Shown here: positions 44,812 through 54,156 of the stretch, piece by piece
Numbering within the stretch: the first letter of the stretch is position 1
Layout: each line of letters begins with the position of its first letter
From: Desulfocurvibacter africanus subsp. africanus DSM 2603
GTDB taxonomy: Bacteria; Desulfobacterota; Desulfovibrionia; Desulfovibrionales; Desulfovibrionaceae
Reading direction: 5' to 3'
Length of the DNA: 64,000 nucleotides
Assembly (NCBI RefSeq): GCF_000422545.1
Contig: NZ_AULZ01000017.1
Coordinates: 48,723-112,722, forward strand
The notes under the pieces: model-generated
The model's input: the letters and a program-made list of their open reading frames with translations, nothing else
Told to the model about the DNA's origin: nothing
Databases searched by the model: none
Translations under genes and position numbers: made by a program

Positions 44812-45543
44812 TTATTCAATACCGTGTATTTCTCTAAAACTAAGCATATGCTTAAATAGAGATTTATGCTCCTCCATTTGATCTAAACTAATTAAAACAA
44901 CCTCAATTGCACCGAACAAAATAGTAATCAATAGACTGAAGAAAAACTTCAGATCACTATCGTCAATATCTTTGAAGACAACTATTGCTGCCTTGTCGCC
45001 TTCAACCTCCAAATGCCTTTGTTCAAGCCTTGATATATTATTATGAGAATATGAGCAGAGTAGCATATTGACTATTTTAAAGTTTGCTTCGCAGTTAGCT
45101 TTTTCAAATTTTTCTTTACTGAATAATCGCGAAAAACCTTCTTGAGATAGTTGCTTTTGTTCCTCTTGGCTTTCTATCTGATATTTATTTGCCAACTCTA
45201 TGTCTAACTTGGCACTTTCATCATTACTATTTTGAATAATCTTAGCAGCCTCAATGCGCTCCCAAGCGTATGCCGCTAGCGCATGTTTTATGTAATTACT
45301 ATCATTTTTTGCTGATCTTAAATCTACATATGCTTCCAGCATAGATCTTAATACAATTGGAGTGGAAGTATAATTACCCTCCTTAATAAGAATGTAAACG
45401 CCATTTGCTTTCTCGAGTATGTTTGCTAGCAGGGTAAACATATAAAGCTGAGATATTTCTTGATGGTAAATTAGCCTCTCAGACATCCCAGCTACTTCGT
45501 TGTACAGCTTAAGGAAATCTTCACACGCTCTTTCACGATTCAT
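44812..45543 (-). CDS. DUF5677-like helical protein, AT-rich
   Basis: 243 residues from the ATG at 45543 (CGGAG upstream). Mostly helical, with LRSMLEAYVDLRSAKND near residue 75, a pattern seen in DUF5677 / HEPN-like proteins, and a hydrophobic C-terminal helix (FFFSLLITILFGAIEVVLISL). The gene is far more AT-rich than its neighbours, with many ATA and AAT codons, so it was probably acquired recently. It lies between a toxin-antitoxin pair and the nrdD terminator. The function is unknown; a stress or defence role is a guess from context. Confidence 0.65.
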   Translation of the reverse strand: MNRERACEDFLKLYNEVAGMSERLIYHQEISQLYMFTLLANILEKANGVYILIKEGNYTSTPIVLRSMLEAYVDLRSAKNDSNYIKHALAAYAWERIEAAKIIQNSNDESAKLDIELANKYQIESQEEQKQLSQEGFSRLFSKEKFEKANCEANFKIVNMLLCSYSHNNISRLEQRHLEVEGDKAAIVVFKDIDDSDLKFFFSLLITILFGAIEVVLISLDQMEEHKSLFKHMLSFREIHGIE

Positions 45544-45555
45544 ATCCACTCCGAT

Positions 45556-45586
45556 TCAAAAGGAAGCCGGCTTTCGCCGGCTCCCA
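45556..45586 (-). terminator. Intrinsic terminator of the nrdGD operon
   Basis: On the minus strand GGGAGCCGGC-GAAA-GCCGGCTTCC forms a strong tetraloop hairpin followed by TTTT, about 30 nt after the nrdD stop. Confidence 0.85.
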
Positions 45587-45617
45587 GTTTTCTTCAATTC
45601 GCCTTCCCCCTCTAACC

Positions 45618-47675
45618 TCAGCACATCGAATCCACGCCCTCATACACCAACCTATCCGCATACTCCGCCTGCTTGCCCTTATTCCACTGGCTCACCGGCC
45701 GGTAGTACCCGACAACCCGCGTATACACCTCGGTCTCTCCGCCGCACTCGGGGCACTGCTCTTGCTCTCCGGCGATGTAGCCGTGGCTCTTGCAGATGGA
45801 GAAGGTCGGGGTAATGGAGATGTATGGGATTTTGGTCTTGGTCAGGGCGCGCACGATGAAGTTCTTGAGCGCCTTGGTGTCGGTCACGGCCTCGCCCAGG
45901 TAGGTGTGGAACACGGTGCCGCCTGTGTACAGCGGCTGCAGCTCGTTCTGGTGCTCCAGGGCGTAGATGATATCGCTGGACTGGCCCACGGGCAGCGTGG
46001 TCGAGTTGGTGTAATACGGCGTGCCGTTGCCCGAGGTCTGGATGTCCGCGTACAAGTTGCGGTCGATCTTGGCCAGCCGGTAGCTGGTGCCTTCGGCGGG
46101 CGTGGCTTCCAGGTTGTACAGGTTGCCGGTCTCTTCCTGGAAACGGCTGGTGACCTTGCGCAGGTGGTTCAAGGTGCGCTGCATGAGGCGGATGCCGGCC
46201 GGGGTTTCGATGCCCTTGCCCAGCAGGTTCAGGCAGGCCTCGTGGCCGCCCACCAGACCGATGGTCGAGAAGTGCGCCTTGAAGCCGTTCTTCAGGTAGC
46301 GCCTGGTCCAGGGGAACATGCCCCGCTCCAGGTTCTCGTTGACCATCTTGCGCTTGAACTCCAGGGAGTCCTTGGCCATCTCGGCGTACTGCTCCACCTG
46401 GTCGAGGAAATCCTCCTCGCCTTCGGACAGGTAGGCCAGCTTGGGCAGGTTGAGCGTGACCACGCCGATGGAGCCGGTCAGGTCGCCCGCGCCGAACAGT
46501 CCGCCGACCTTGTTGCGCAGTTCGCGCAGGTCCATCTGCAGGCGGCAGCACATGGAGCGCACGTCCTCGGGCTTGATGTCCGAGTTGATGAAGTTCTGGA
46601 AATAGGGCGCGCCGTACTTGGCGGTCATCTGCAGCAGCAGCTCGCCGATCTCCGTTTCCCAGGGAAAGTCGGAGGTGATGTTGTAGGTCGGGATGGGGAA
46701 GGAGAAGATGCGCTTATGGTAGTCGCCCGCCAGCATGACCTCCAGGAAGGCCTTGTTGATCCACTGCATCTCTTGCTCGTACTCGCCGTAGGTCGAGTCC
46801 TGGAGCTTGCCGCCGATGATGACGGCCTCGTTGGCGATGTGGTTCGGGCACTTGAGGTCGAAGGTCAGGTTGGTGAACGGGCTCTGGCCGCCCCAGCGCG
46901 AGGTCGTGTTCAGGTTGAACACGAACTTCTGCATCATCTGGAGCACGTCGTCGTAGTTCAGGTTGTCGTGGCGGATGAAGGGCGCAAGATAGGTATCCAC
47001 GTTGTTGAAGGCCTGAGCGCCGGCCCACTCGTTCTGCAGCGTGCCCAGGAAATTGACCATCTGGCCCAGGATGGAATCGAAGTGGCGCGCGGGCCCGGCG
47101 CAGGAGCGACCCTCGAGGTTGAAGCCCTCGATGAGCAGATCGCGCAGGGACCAACCGGCGCAATAGCCGGCCAGACCAAAGGACAGATCGTGGATGTGGA
47201 AGTAGCCGTGCTCGTGGGCGGCGCGGATCTCCTCGGGATATTTCTCCAGGGCGTAGCGGGCCTGTATGGTGCCCGAGAGGTGCAGCATGAGCCCCTGGAA
47301 GGAGTGGGTCATGTTGGCGTTCTCGTTCACCCGCCAGTCAGCCTTGGTCAGATACTGGTCGATGGTCTCCGTGATGTCCAGGTAGGCCTGCTTGTGCGCG
47401 CGCAGCTCGCGGCGCTTCTCGCGGTACAGGACGTACTTCTTGGCCACGTCGTAGAGCCGGTTCTCCATGAGCACCAGTTCCACGGTATCCTGAATCTGTT
47501 CCTGCTCGGCAACGTCCAGGCCTTCGAGTTTCTTCTCAACCTTGCAGGCGAGCCTCTTGGACAGGATGGGGTCCTTGATGCCGCTGGCCTTGAGGGCTTT
47601 GAGAATGGCTTCGCCGATGCGGTCCGTGGACCACGTTTCCAGTCGTCCGTCCCTCTTGCGAATCTGTAGCGGCAT
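45618..47675 (-). CDS. nrdD: Anaerobic (class III) ribonucleoside-triphosphate reductase
   Basis: 685 residues. An ATP-cone (IRKRDGRLETWSTDRIGEAILKAL) allosteric domain opens the protein. The ten-stranded barrel follows, and the C-terminus carries a zinc-type Cys set (CKSHGY, CPECGG) and the glycyl radical loop RVVGYYRP. It reduces NTPs to dNTPs without oxygen. GGGGG precedes the ATG by 5 nt. The first 140 nt overlap the end of nrdG. Control is through the cobalamin riboswitch upstream of nrdG. Confidence 0.96.
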   Translation of the reverse strand: MPLQIRKRDGRLETWSTDRIGEAILKALKASGIKDPILSKRLACKVEKKLEGLDVAEQEQIQDTVELVLMENRLYDVAKKYVLYREKRRELRAHKQAYLDITETIDQYLTKADWRVNENANMTHSFQGLMLHLSGTIQARYALEKYPEEIRAAHEHGYFHIHDLSFGLAGYCAGWSLRDLLIEGFNLEGRSCAGPARHFDSILGQMVNFLGTLQNEWAGAQAFNNVDTYLAPFIRHDNLNYDDVLQMMQKFVFNLNTTSRWGGQSPFTNLTFDLKCPNHIANEAVIIGGKLQDSTYGEYEQEMQWINKAFLEVMLAGDYHKRIFSFPIPTYNITSDFPWETEIGELLLQMTAKYGAPYFQNFINSDIKPEDVRSMCCRLQMDLRELRNKVGGLFGAGDLTGSIGVVTLNLPKLAYLSEGEEDFLDQVEQYAEMAKDSLEFKRKMVNENLERGMFPWTRRYLKNGFKAHFSTIGLVGGHEACLNLLGKGIETPAGIRLMQRTLNHLRKVTSRFQEETGNLYNLEATPAEGTSYRLAKIDRNLYADIQTSGNGTPYYTNSTTLPVGQSSDIIYALEHQNELQPLYTGGTVFHTYLGEAVTDTKALKNFIVRALTKTKIPYISITPTFSICKSHGYIAGEQEQCPECGGETEVYTRVVGYYRPVSQWNKGKQAEYADRLVYEGVDSMC

Positions 47676-48300
47676 ACGTTCCCCCCGGAGCGATGTAGTT
47701 CTGAATAGTCAGGTTGAAGCCGGCCGGCAGGTAGCCGCGCGCGGTCTCCACGTCGGTTTCTGTGAGCAGCGGAACATGGGTAAGGCGGAACATGAAGGCT
47801 TCGGGATGCTGCTCGGCCAGCCCGAAAATGGACGAGAGCAGGGCCTTGGACGTGGCGGCCGAAACCGCGTCGCCCGTGAGTTGCGGATACAGCTCGAAGG
47901 GGCCCTTCACGTCCACGGAAAAGGCCTGGGCCAGGCCGCGATTGAGGATTTCGAGCAGCACGTCGGGACGCATGCCGTTGGTGTCCACCTTGACGGGCAG
48001 GCCGTAAGCCCGCAGGTCGTCCAGGAAGGGCAGCAGGCCCGGGTCGGCCATGGGCTCGCCGCCCGTGACCACGATGCCGTCCAGCCAGGCCGCGCGCTTT
48101 TTAAGAAAGCCGCGCACATCCGGGCCGAACAGCACTGGATGGCGCTCGGGCCGCCAAGCCAGACCAGCGTTGTGGCAGGTTGGGCAGCGCAGGTTGCATC
48201 CACCCATGAACAGGACGCAACTGGCGCGCCCCGGCCAGTCGCAAAGGCTCAAGGGCGTAAGCCCGCGCAGGTTGCCCCAGGCGTTCTTGTCTTTTTCCAT
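47536..48300 (-). CDS. nrdG: Anaerobic ribonucleotide reductase activating enzyme (radical SAM)
   Basis: 255 residues from the ATG at 48300. The radical-SAM triad is in MGGCNLRCPTCHNAG and VVTGGEPMADPG binds SAM. It installs the glycyl radical in NrdD. The normal protein seems to end near FNLTIQNYIAPGG; beyond this the frame runs on for about 45 low-complexity residues inside nrdD. Either the genes overlap by 140 nt or the extension is a readthrough after loss of an earlier stop. No strong ribosome-binding site lies before the ATG; a GC-rich hairpin (48309-48329) is there instead. Confidence 0.9.
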   Translation of the reverse strand: MEKDKNAWGNLRGLTPLSLCDWPGRASCVLFMGGCNLRCPTCHNAGLAWRPERHPVLFGPDVRGFLKKRAAWLDGIVVTGGEPMADPGLLPFLDDLRAYGLPVKVDTNGMRPDVLLEILNRGLAQAFSVDVKGPFELYPQLTGDAVSAATSKALLSSIFGLAEQHPEAFMFRLTHVPLLTETDVETARGYLPAGFNLTIQNYIAPGGTYAATDSQEGRTTGNVVHGPHRRSHSQSPQGQRHQGPHPVQEARLQG

Positions 48301-48362
48301 AAGTATTATGAGCGGCGCAAAGCCGCGCTCCCTGACCGGCATCCGCGTGCCGGCCGCAGGTT

Positions 48363-48527
48363 GAGGTTGGCCTCGGGCAGGTCTTCTGGCTCGCCCAAAT
48401 CGGTCGCCTTCCCGGAGTCGCGCTCCAGTGGCTCCATGACCGATCATCTTCGCGGGCTTACAGCGGCGGGACCGCTCCGGATTCGCACCGGATTCCCGTA
48501 CAAGGCCCTCGCGGGCCACCCGAGGTA
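48363..48527 (-). ncRNA. Cobalamin (B12) riboswitch
   Basis: Read on the minus strand the conserved B12-element parts appear in order: GGGAATCCGGTGCGAATCC, GGAGCGGTCCCGCCGCTGTAA, then GACTCCGGGAAGGC and the terminal AGCCAGAAGACCTGCC. It ends about 60 nt before nrdG. By family, adenosylcobalamin binding turns the downstream genes off. Here that is the B12-independent class III ribonucleotide reductase. A GC hairpin between the aptamer and the start codon may be the expression platform. Confidence 0.95.
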
Positions 48528-48530
48528 TTC

Positions 48531-49043
48531 ACAAATCCGCCCCCAGGCTCGAGGCGGGGGCGACATTCATGGTCGGAGGCCAATCTACCTCCACCAAAAA
48601 GATTTGTATAGTATCTGGACGGAAAAAATCATCCACACCATGCTATTCCAGCATCGACAGGCCTTTTTAACCGTCAACCCTCCAAGCCGACTTCCGGCCC
48701 GGATGTGCGTAAATGCAACAAGCGCACGAAATACATTAAATTTCTGCACATCAATGCGAAACAACTGCATTCATGCACACTTCACATATGCATTCCGACA
48801 TGTTTTGCATTTTTGTTCTGTCCATTACACGTGGAATAGTCGCTCATCGAAACCGAGGCTGACTTACCAAACTCAGCGTCCAATGCGCCTAATGCTCCTG
48901 ATCCGCTTGGCCAGCCTTCCCGCGCATGGCCGGCCATTGGCACTGCCTGCGAGCAGCTCACAAAAGTGTCATGCGGAAGTGGTCTCGCGGCTCCAGCCAA
49001 CCTCGGGCTGATCCAGAAGTTATTAACCTTCTTCCGAACAGGC
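48531..49043. other. AT-richer intergenic region between the riboswitch and the Fur-family gene
   Basis: It contains the promoter of the nrdGD transcript on the minus strand (TTGACG at about 48671-48676 is a possible -35 box, without a firm -10). Several short ATGCA/TGCAT palindromes lie around 48760-48810. No gene or RNA was recognised. Confidence 0.45.
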
Positions 49044-49071
49044 TTGCCTTTTCCCTTGCCACTGCTATTCT
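49044..49071 (+). promoter_or_regulatory. Candidate promoter of the Fur-family gene
   Basis: TTGCCT, a 16-bp spacer and TATTCT, about 140 nt upstream of the start codon. The boxes are imperfect, so the call is tentative. Confidence 0.35.
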
Positions 49072-49211
49072 ATACTAGCTAAGAACGAGTCGGGATGCCG
49101 AAGAGCCGATCAAGCAGCCGGCCCCGCGAAGCAGAGGTCCGCCTCTTGCGGCGCATGCAAGCTTGAAGAATTTTAGCAGCGCACGCGCAGCGGCCGTATA
49201 AGGAGAAGAAT

Positions 49212-49685
49212 ATGCACATGACCGAGGAGCGCGACCTGTTCGGTCGAGCCTGCCGCGAAGCCGGGCTCAAGCAGACGCCCCAGCGGATGGAGGTGTTCCG
49301 CGAGATCCTGGCCGCGCGGGATCACCCCACGGTGGAGGCGCTGCACGGGCGTATCCGCGAGCGCATGCCCAGCCTGTCCCTGGATACGGTCTACCGCACC
49401 CTGGCCGCCTTCGAGCGTTGCGGCCTGGTCTGCCGGGTGCGCTGCGCTTCAGGCGAGGCGCGCTACGACCAGGCTGTGCGGCCGCATCAACATATGGCCT
49501 GTACGGTCTGCGGCGTGGTAACGGATTTCTCATGGCCGGAGTACGAGGCCATGGACCTGCCCCGGTGCGTGAGCGAGTGGGGCCAGCCGAGCGTAGTGCA
49601 TCTGGTTGTGGAAGGTGTATGCCAGGCCTGCACTGCTGGCCGGGAAGAAGATGCGAAAGAAAACGCTTGCGTATCTGCGGACTAA
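49212..49685 (+). CDS. Fur-family metalloregulator, PerR-like
   Basis: 157 residues. The winged helix (KQTPQRMEVFREIL, DTVYRTLAAFERCGLV) is followed by the Fur dimerisation/metal domain with HQHMACTVCGVVTDF. A first CxxC is there, and a second Cys pair near the end (VCQACTAG) completes the structural zinc site. AAGGAG is 7 nt upstream of the ATG. The rubrerythrin gene follows by 92 nt, an arrangement typical of PerR in Desulfovibrio, so control of peroxide defence is likely. Fur or Zur remain possible. Confidence 0.88.
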   Translation: MHMTEERDLFGRACREAGLKQTPQRMEVFREILAARDHPTVEALHGRIRERMPSLSLDTVYRTLAAFERCGLVCRVRCASGEARYDQAVRPHQHMACTVCGVVTDFSWPEYEAMDLPRCVSEWGQPSVVHLVVEGVCQACTAGREEDAKENACVSAD

Positions 49686-49777
49686 TCGATAAATACTCCT
49701 TACGAGTTAGGTTTGATTCTTAATTACTGCAAACAACACACGTCACGCAGTCATCCCGTGACCATAAGGAGATCATC

Positions 49778-50272
49778 ATGTCCAAGACCGAAGAGAACCT
49801 GATGGAAGCCTTTGCCGGTGAGTCCCAGGCCAACCGCAAGTATCTCGCCTACGCCAAGCAGGCCGACAAGGAAGGCCATCCGCAGGTGGCCAAGCTGTTC
49901 CGCGCCGCGGCCGAGGCCGAGACCGTGCACGCCCACGCCCACCTGCGCGTGCTGGGCGCCGTGAAGACCACGGCCGAGAACCTCAAGGACGCCGTGGCCG
50001 GCGAGACCCACGAGTTCAAGAGCATGTATCCCGGCATGATCGAGACGGCCAAGGCCGAAGGCAACAAGGCCGCCCTGCGCTCCTTCGAGTTCGCCAACAC
50101 CGTGGAGAAGACCCACGCCGACCTGTACCAGAAGGCCCTGGAAAACCTGGGCAGCAACAAGGAAACGGACTACTGGGTCTGCTCCGTGTGCGGACACACC
50201 GTGGAAGACGAAGCGCCCGAGAAGTGTCCCGTCTGCCAGGCGGCCAAGAAGGCCTTCTTCAAGGTCGATTAG
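49778..50272 (+). CDS. rbr: Rubrerythrin
   Basis: 164 residues. A four-helix ferritin-like domain holds the diiron ligands ([40 protein letters not shown]). A C-terminal rubredoxin-type Fe site has CSVCGH and CPVCQAAK. It reduces hydrogen peroxide in anaerobes. TAAGGAG lies 7 nt upstream of the ATG and a strong terminator follows. It is probably controlled by the neighbouring Fur-family protein. Confidence 0.96.
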   Translation: MSKTEENLMEAFAGESQANRKYLAYAKQADKEGHPQVAKLFRAAAEAETVHAHAHLRVLGAVKTTAENLKDAVAGETHEFKSMYPGMIETAKAEGNKAALRSFEFANTVEKTHADLYQKALENLGSNKETDYWVCSVCGHTVEDEAPEKCPVCQAAKKAFFKVD

Positions 50273-50302
50273 ATATTTCCTCCCCTCGCCTCCCTTACAC
50301 CG

Positions 50303-50331
50303 GAAAGGCCCGCTTCACGGCGGGCCTTTTC
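50303..50331 (+). terminator. Intrinsic terminator of rubrerythrin
   Basis: AAGGCCCGC and GCGGGCCTT pair around a short loop (TTCACG) and TTTT begins at the 3' arm, about 35 nt after the stop. Confidence 0.9.
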
Positions 50332-50460
50332 TGTTGGCAAGCTTAGCAGCTTTAAGCAAGACTTATGGTATCGCCAGAGTCATCCGTTGCACGGGCAACT
50401 AGGGCGCTGCATCCGACGACAGAAGCTAATTTGAGACATAGCGGCAACTATAGACTGATT

Positions 50461-51648
50461 CTATAATCCAGAAGGGGTTATGCCGCTCTTGTACAGCTCC
50501 AGGCTTTGCTCAAGCCTCACGGCTTCCTTGATATTGCCATTTCGATGGGCCAAATTAACAGCTTGTTGCCCGACTTCCACGGCCATGTCGAATAGACCTG
50601 TCATGGCGTACACACTAGCCAGCGTGTCCAAGGAAGCGCAATCCTCACCGAGGGTTAACTGCACAGCGATAACGGCATGGCTCAAGGCTTCCTCCATATT
50701 ACGCAACTGAGGAGGATTTGCTGTTGCATAAGTGAAAGCCAAGTTATTGTGAGCTTTTGACAACTTAGGATCGATACGGATCGCCATTATATAATCCTGA
50801 ATAGCTTTCTGATGATTGCCTAGGATGTCATAGGTCAAACCCCGGTTGTAATACACTTCGCTATTGTCGGATTCGAGCTCAACTGCTTTACTAAAGTCGG
50901 TGAGCGCTTGCTGGTGCTGGCCCATTCTTGCATGGGTCAATCCGCGATTATTATATGTTCTACCCAGCCTTGGGTTGATCTTGATGGCTTTACTGTAGTC
51001 TGAGAGGGCCTGCTGGTATTTTTCTATTTTACTATATGTGCCACCCCTATTGCTATACGCCCAAGCAAGCATGGGATCAATAAGAATTGCTTCATTATAG
51101 TCAGCAATAGCCTTTAGGTATTCACCAAGCTCATGATAAGCAAGCCCGCGATTGTTATATGCTAATGCATATTTTGGATTATATTTTATTGCTGTATTAA
51201 ACATCTCAATTGCATGAACATATTCTTTTTTAACATAGTGGTAATGGCCGATGCTTACGTATGGATGTGGATTGCCAGGATCAAGGAAGATTGCCTTATT
51301 CCAATCAGCTATAGCCTGCTCGCTTTCGCCAATCTCAAAATATGAATTTCCCCGATCACTATACACCAATGATGAATATGGGTTTATAATTATAGACATA
51401 TCAAAATTTACAATAGATTTGTAATATTCTCTGACATACGCGTAGGCAAGACCACGGCAATAATATGCATACGCCATTTCTAACTTGTTCAACTCTGGAA
51501 CTTTTAAACATTCAGTAAAAAGATGAATTCCACGACCGGAATATAGTTCTTTTTCTGCCTGTAGGCATATGTCTTCCTCAAATATGGCAGCGGTGGAGTG
51601 CGTGCCCAGCACGAGTAATAATAATAACGCAAGTGTACAAATCCGCAT
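50461..51648 (-). CDS. Secreted tetratricopeptide-repeat protein
   Basis: 395 residues from the ATG at 51648 (GAGGTG upstream). A signal peptide (CTLALLLLLVLGTHSTA) precedes about eight canonical TPR units with the repeating AYNNRGLAYHELGEYLKAIADY pattern. The repeats are unusually regular, each with an NNRG or SNRG start. It would be a periplasmic or outer-membrane scaffold. The gene is AT-richer than its surroundings. No partner is evident, though CsgG in this window also carries TPRs of the same kind. Confidence 0.85.
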   Translation of the reverse strand: MRICTLALLLLLVLGTHSTAAIFEEDICLQAEKELYSGRGIHLFTECLKVPELNKLEMAYAYYCRGLAYAYVREYYKSIVNFDMSIIINPYSSLVYSDRGNSYFEIGESEQAIADWNKAIFLDPGNPHPYVSIGHYHYVKKEYVHAIEMFNTAIKYNPKYALAYNNRGLAYHELGEYLKAIADYNEAILIDPMLAWAYSNRGGTYSKIEKYQQALSDYSKAIKINPRLGRTYNNRGLTHARMGQHQQALTDFSKAVELESDNSEVYYNRGLTYDILGNHQKAIQDYIMAIRIDPKLSKAHNNLAFTYATANPPQLRNMEEALSHAVIAVQLTLGEDCASLDTLASVYAMTGLFDMAVEVGQQAVNLAHRNGNIKEAVRLEQSLELYKSGITPSGL

Positions 51649-52010
51649 ATCACCTCTCACCCAGCCGACATCAAACTCATTGACACCAAATTGCACTAAT
51701 CTACCTTTATCTAACCCATGAAAAGCTCCTAAACTTATTTAAACTAGTCTTGGCAGCAATGACTATTATAATAAATTGTTATGTGCATCATTATGGTTCT
51801 GCATAGGCATCCAAAGTGCCTTCTGATGTCGAGATACACCTCCTTTAATATGTACTTCTGATTGCGGATGAGCTGAATCGGGGCGATCGAAAGTATACAC
51901 TGAAGTTGTCAGCGTTTATTATGAATAGCCTTGCCGTAGCAGATAGGCCCATGATGTGACTATGGCGGGGAAGATTCGAAAATGTGAGGGCCGGCTTCTT
52001 TCTTTATCAG
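51649..52010. other. AT-rich intergenic region
   Basis: The stretch between the TPR gene and the GGDEF-EAL gene holds no gene, RNA or clear promoter that I can support. It is one of several AT-rich gaps in the window. Confidence 0.5.
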
Positions 52011-54065
52011 CTATAATTTCCGCTGCCTGAGCAGCTCCAGATAAGCTTCCGGCGGCAGGGGCTTGCTGAAGTAGTAGCCCTGGTACTCGTCGCAGCGCAG
52101 GCCCAGGATGAAGTTAAGCTGCTGGAGGGTTTCCACGCCTTCGGCGATGACCTTGAGGTTCAGGCTCTGGGCCATGGAAATGATGGTCGTGGTGATGGCG
52201 ATGTCGCTCGGGTCCGTGGGGATGCCGCGGATGAAGGACTGGTCGATCTTGAGCGCGCCCAGGGGGAAGTGCTTGAGGTAGGCCAGGGACGAGTAGCCGG
52301 TGCCGAAGTCGTCGATGGCCACGGCCAGGCCCATTTCCCGGAGCCGCCGCAGCGTGGCCATGGTCTGGTCAATGTCCTGCACGAGGGAGCTTTCCGTGAT
52401 CTCCAGCTCCAACAGGCGGCTGTCGAAGCCAGTGCGCTGCAGCACGCGCTCCACCATGCCTACCAGATCCTTCTGGCGAAACTGGCGCGGGGATAGGTTC
52501 ACGGACACGTACTGTTCCGGAAAACCCGCATCCTGAAAAGCCCTGACTCGGCGACAGGCCTGTTCCAGGATCTGCTCACCCAGCGGCAGGATGAGGCCGG
52601 TCTCCTCGGCCAGGGGAATGAACTCGCCGGGAGAGATGACCGTGCCGTCGGGCTTGATCCAGCGCGCCAGAGCCTCGGAGCCCACCACCGAGCCGTTTCG
52701 CAGGCCCACGCGCGGCTGGAACCAGGGCTGGATATCGCCGCGCTCCAGGGCCTTGCGCAGCTCGCCTTCCATGGTCATGCGCCGCACGGCGCGCTCGTTG
52801 AGGGCCGAAGTATAGAGCTGGAAAGTGTTGCGGCCCTTCTCCTTGGCCCGGTACATGGCCATGTCCGCGTTCTTGATGAGCGTCTCGGCGTCATCGCCGT
52901 CGTCGGGATACAGGGCGATGCCCACGGAAGGCGTGACCGTCAGCGCGTGACCCTTGATGTGGAATGGGACGCGAAAAGCCTCCAGCAGGCGCATGGCCGT
53001 GGCGATGGCCAGGTTCTCGCTCTCCAGGGCCTCGACAAGGATCACGAACTCGTCGCCGCCCAGGCGAGCCACCGTGTCATCGTCGCGCATGACCTCCTTG
53101 AGCCGCGCGGCCACGGCCTGCAGCAGCAGGTCGCCCAGCGGATGGCCCAGGCTGTCGTTGATGTGCTTGAAATTGTCCACGTCCATGAACAGAAGGGCCA
53201 CTTTCTGCCCCGAGCGGGCCATGTGCGTCAGGGACGTGGCGAGGCGATCCTTGAGCAGCAGGCGGTTGGGCAGGCCCGTGAGCACATCGTGATGAGCCTG
53301 GTGCCTGACCTTCTCCTGGCTGGCCTTGATCTCGGTGATGTCGTGGAACACGGCCACATAGCGCTGGAGCTTGCCCTGGCCGTCGCGCACCGAGCTGATG
53401 GACAGCCATTCGGGATAGACCTCGCCGTTCTTGCGCCGGTTCCAGATCTCGCCTTCCCACTGCCCGTGGTTGATCAGCGCCTGCCACATGGCCTTGTAGA
53501 AGGCATGGTCGTGCAGATGCGACTTGAGGATGCTCGGAGTCTGGCCCAAGGCCTCCTCGGCAGTGTAGCCCGTTATCTTGCTGAAGGCGGGGTTCACGAA
53601 GAGGATGCGCGCGTGAGAGTCGGTGACGGTGATGCCCTCGATGGCGTTCCGATAGACCTCGTCGGCCACCAGCCGCTCGTGTTCAGCCGCGCGCATACAC
53701 GTTTCGTCATCAGCGCGGCGGCGGAGGACTCCGACCACATTGCCGTTCTCGCGCAGCAGGACGAGCGTGAAGGCCACGCACAAGCCATCGCGGGACACGA
53801 GGTGGACCGTGTCACGCGCTTGGCCGTCGGCCGCCAACCTGCCGAGCAGGCCTTGCAGGATGCCCGCGTCCCCTTCGGGCACGAGCTGGTCAAGATTCAC
53901 ACCCTCGGCGTGTGGCCCTTCCCGCCCCAGGAAGCGGCTCAAGAACGCGCCGTCCTCGATTGGCCCAAGATTTCCGTCCGCATCCAAGCTACACGTGAAA
54001 TGGGCGTCGGCCAGGGCGATGAGGGCCTCGCGCAAATGAATATGCTCTTGTATTGTCTCGTCCAT
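52011..54065 (-). CDS. PAS-GGDEF-EAL protein (c-di-GMP enzyme)
   Basis: 684 residues. A degenerate N-terminal sensor region is followed by a PAS domain (GITVTDSHARILFVNPAFSKITGY), GGDEF with an intact active site (RLGGDEFVIL) and EAL with SEALARW, NLSPRQF, LEITESS, DDFGTGYSSL and AEGVET all kept. Both synthesis and hydrolysis of c-di-GMP are therefore possible. No membrane span is seen. The gene stands alone. It could influence biofilm traits such as curli, which is inference. Confidence 0.94.
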   Translation of the reverse strand: MDETIQEHIHLREALIALADAHFTCSLDADGNLGPIEDGAFLSRFLGREGPHAEGVNLDQLVPEGDAGILQGLLGRLAADGQARDTVHLVSRDGLCVAFTLVLLRENGNVVGVLRRRADDETCMRAAEHERLVADEVYRNAIEGITVTDSHARILFVNPAFSKITGYTAEEALGQTPSILKSHLHDHAFYKAMWQALINHGQWEGEIWNRRKNGEVYPEWLSISSVRDGQGKLQRYVAVFHDITEIKASQEKVRHQAHHDVLTGLPNRLLLKDRLATSLTHMARSGQKVALLFMDVDNFKHINDSLGHPLGDLLLQAVAARLKEVMRDDDTVARLGGDEFVILVEALESENLAIATAMRLLEAFRVPFHIKGHALTVTPSVGIALYPDDGDDAETLIKNADMAMYRAKEKGRNTFQLYTSALNERAVRRMTMEGELRKALERGDIQPWFQPRVGLRNGSVVGSEALARWIKPDGTVISPGEFIPLAEETGLILPLGEQILEQACRRVRAFQDAGFPEQYVSVNLSPRQFRQKDLVGMVERVLQRTGFDSRLLELEITESSLVQDIDQTMATLRRLREMGLAVAIDDFGTGYSSLAYLKHFPLGALKIDQSFIRGIPTDPSDIAITTTIISMAQSLNLKVIAEGVETLQQLNFILGLRCDEYQGYYFSKPLPPEAYLELLRQRKL

Positions 54066-54156
54066 GTGTAAAATCCGACAGCATCAACACGCGCCAAGCC
54101 CGGTAGTCGGCGTGCCGCTGCGTCATGTGCGAAGTGGCGTTTGCCCTGGATTGGAA

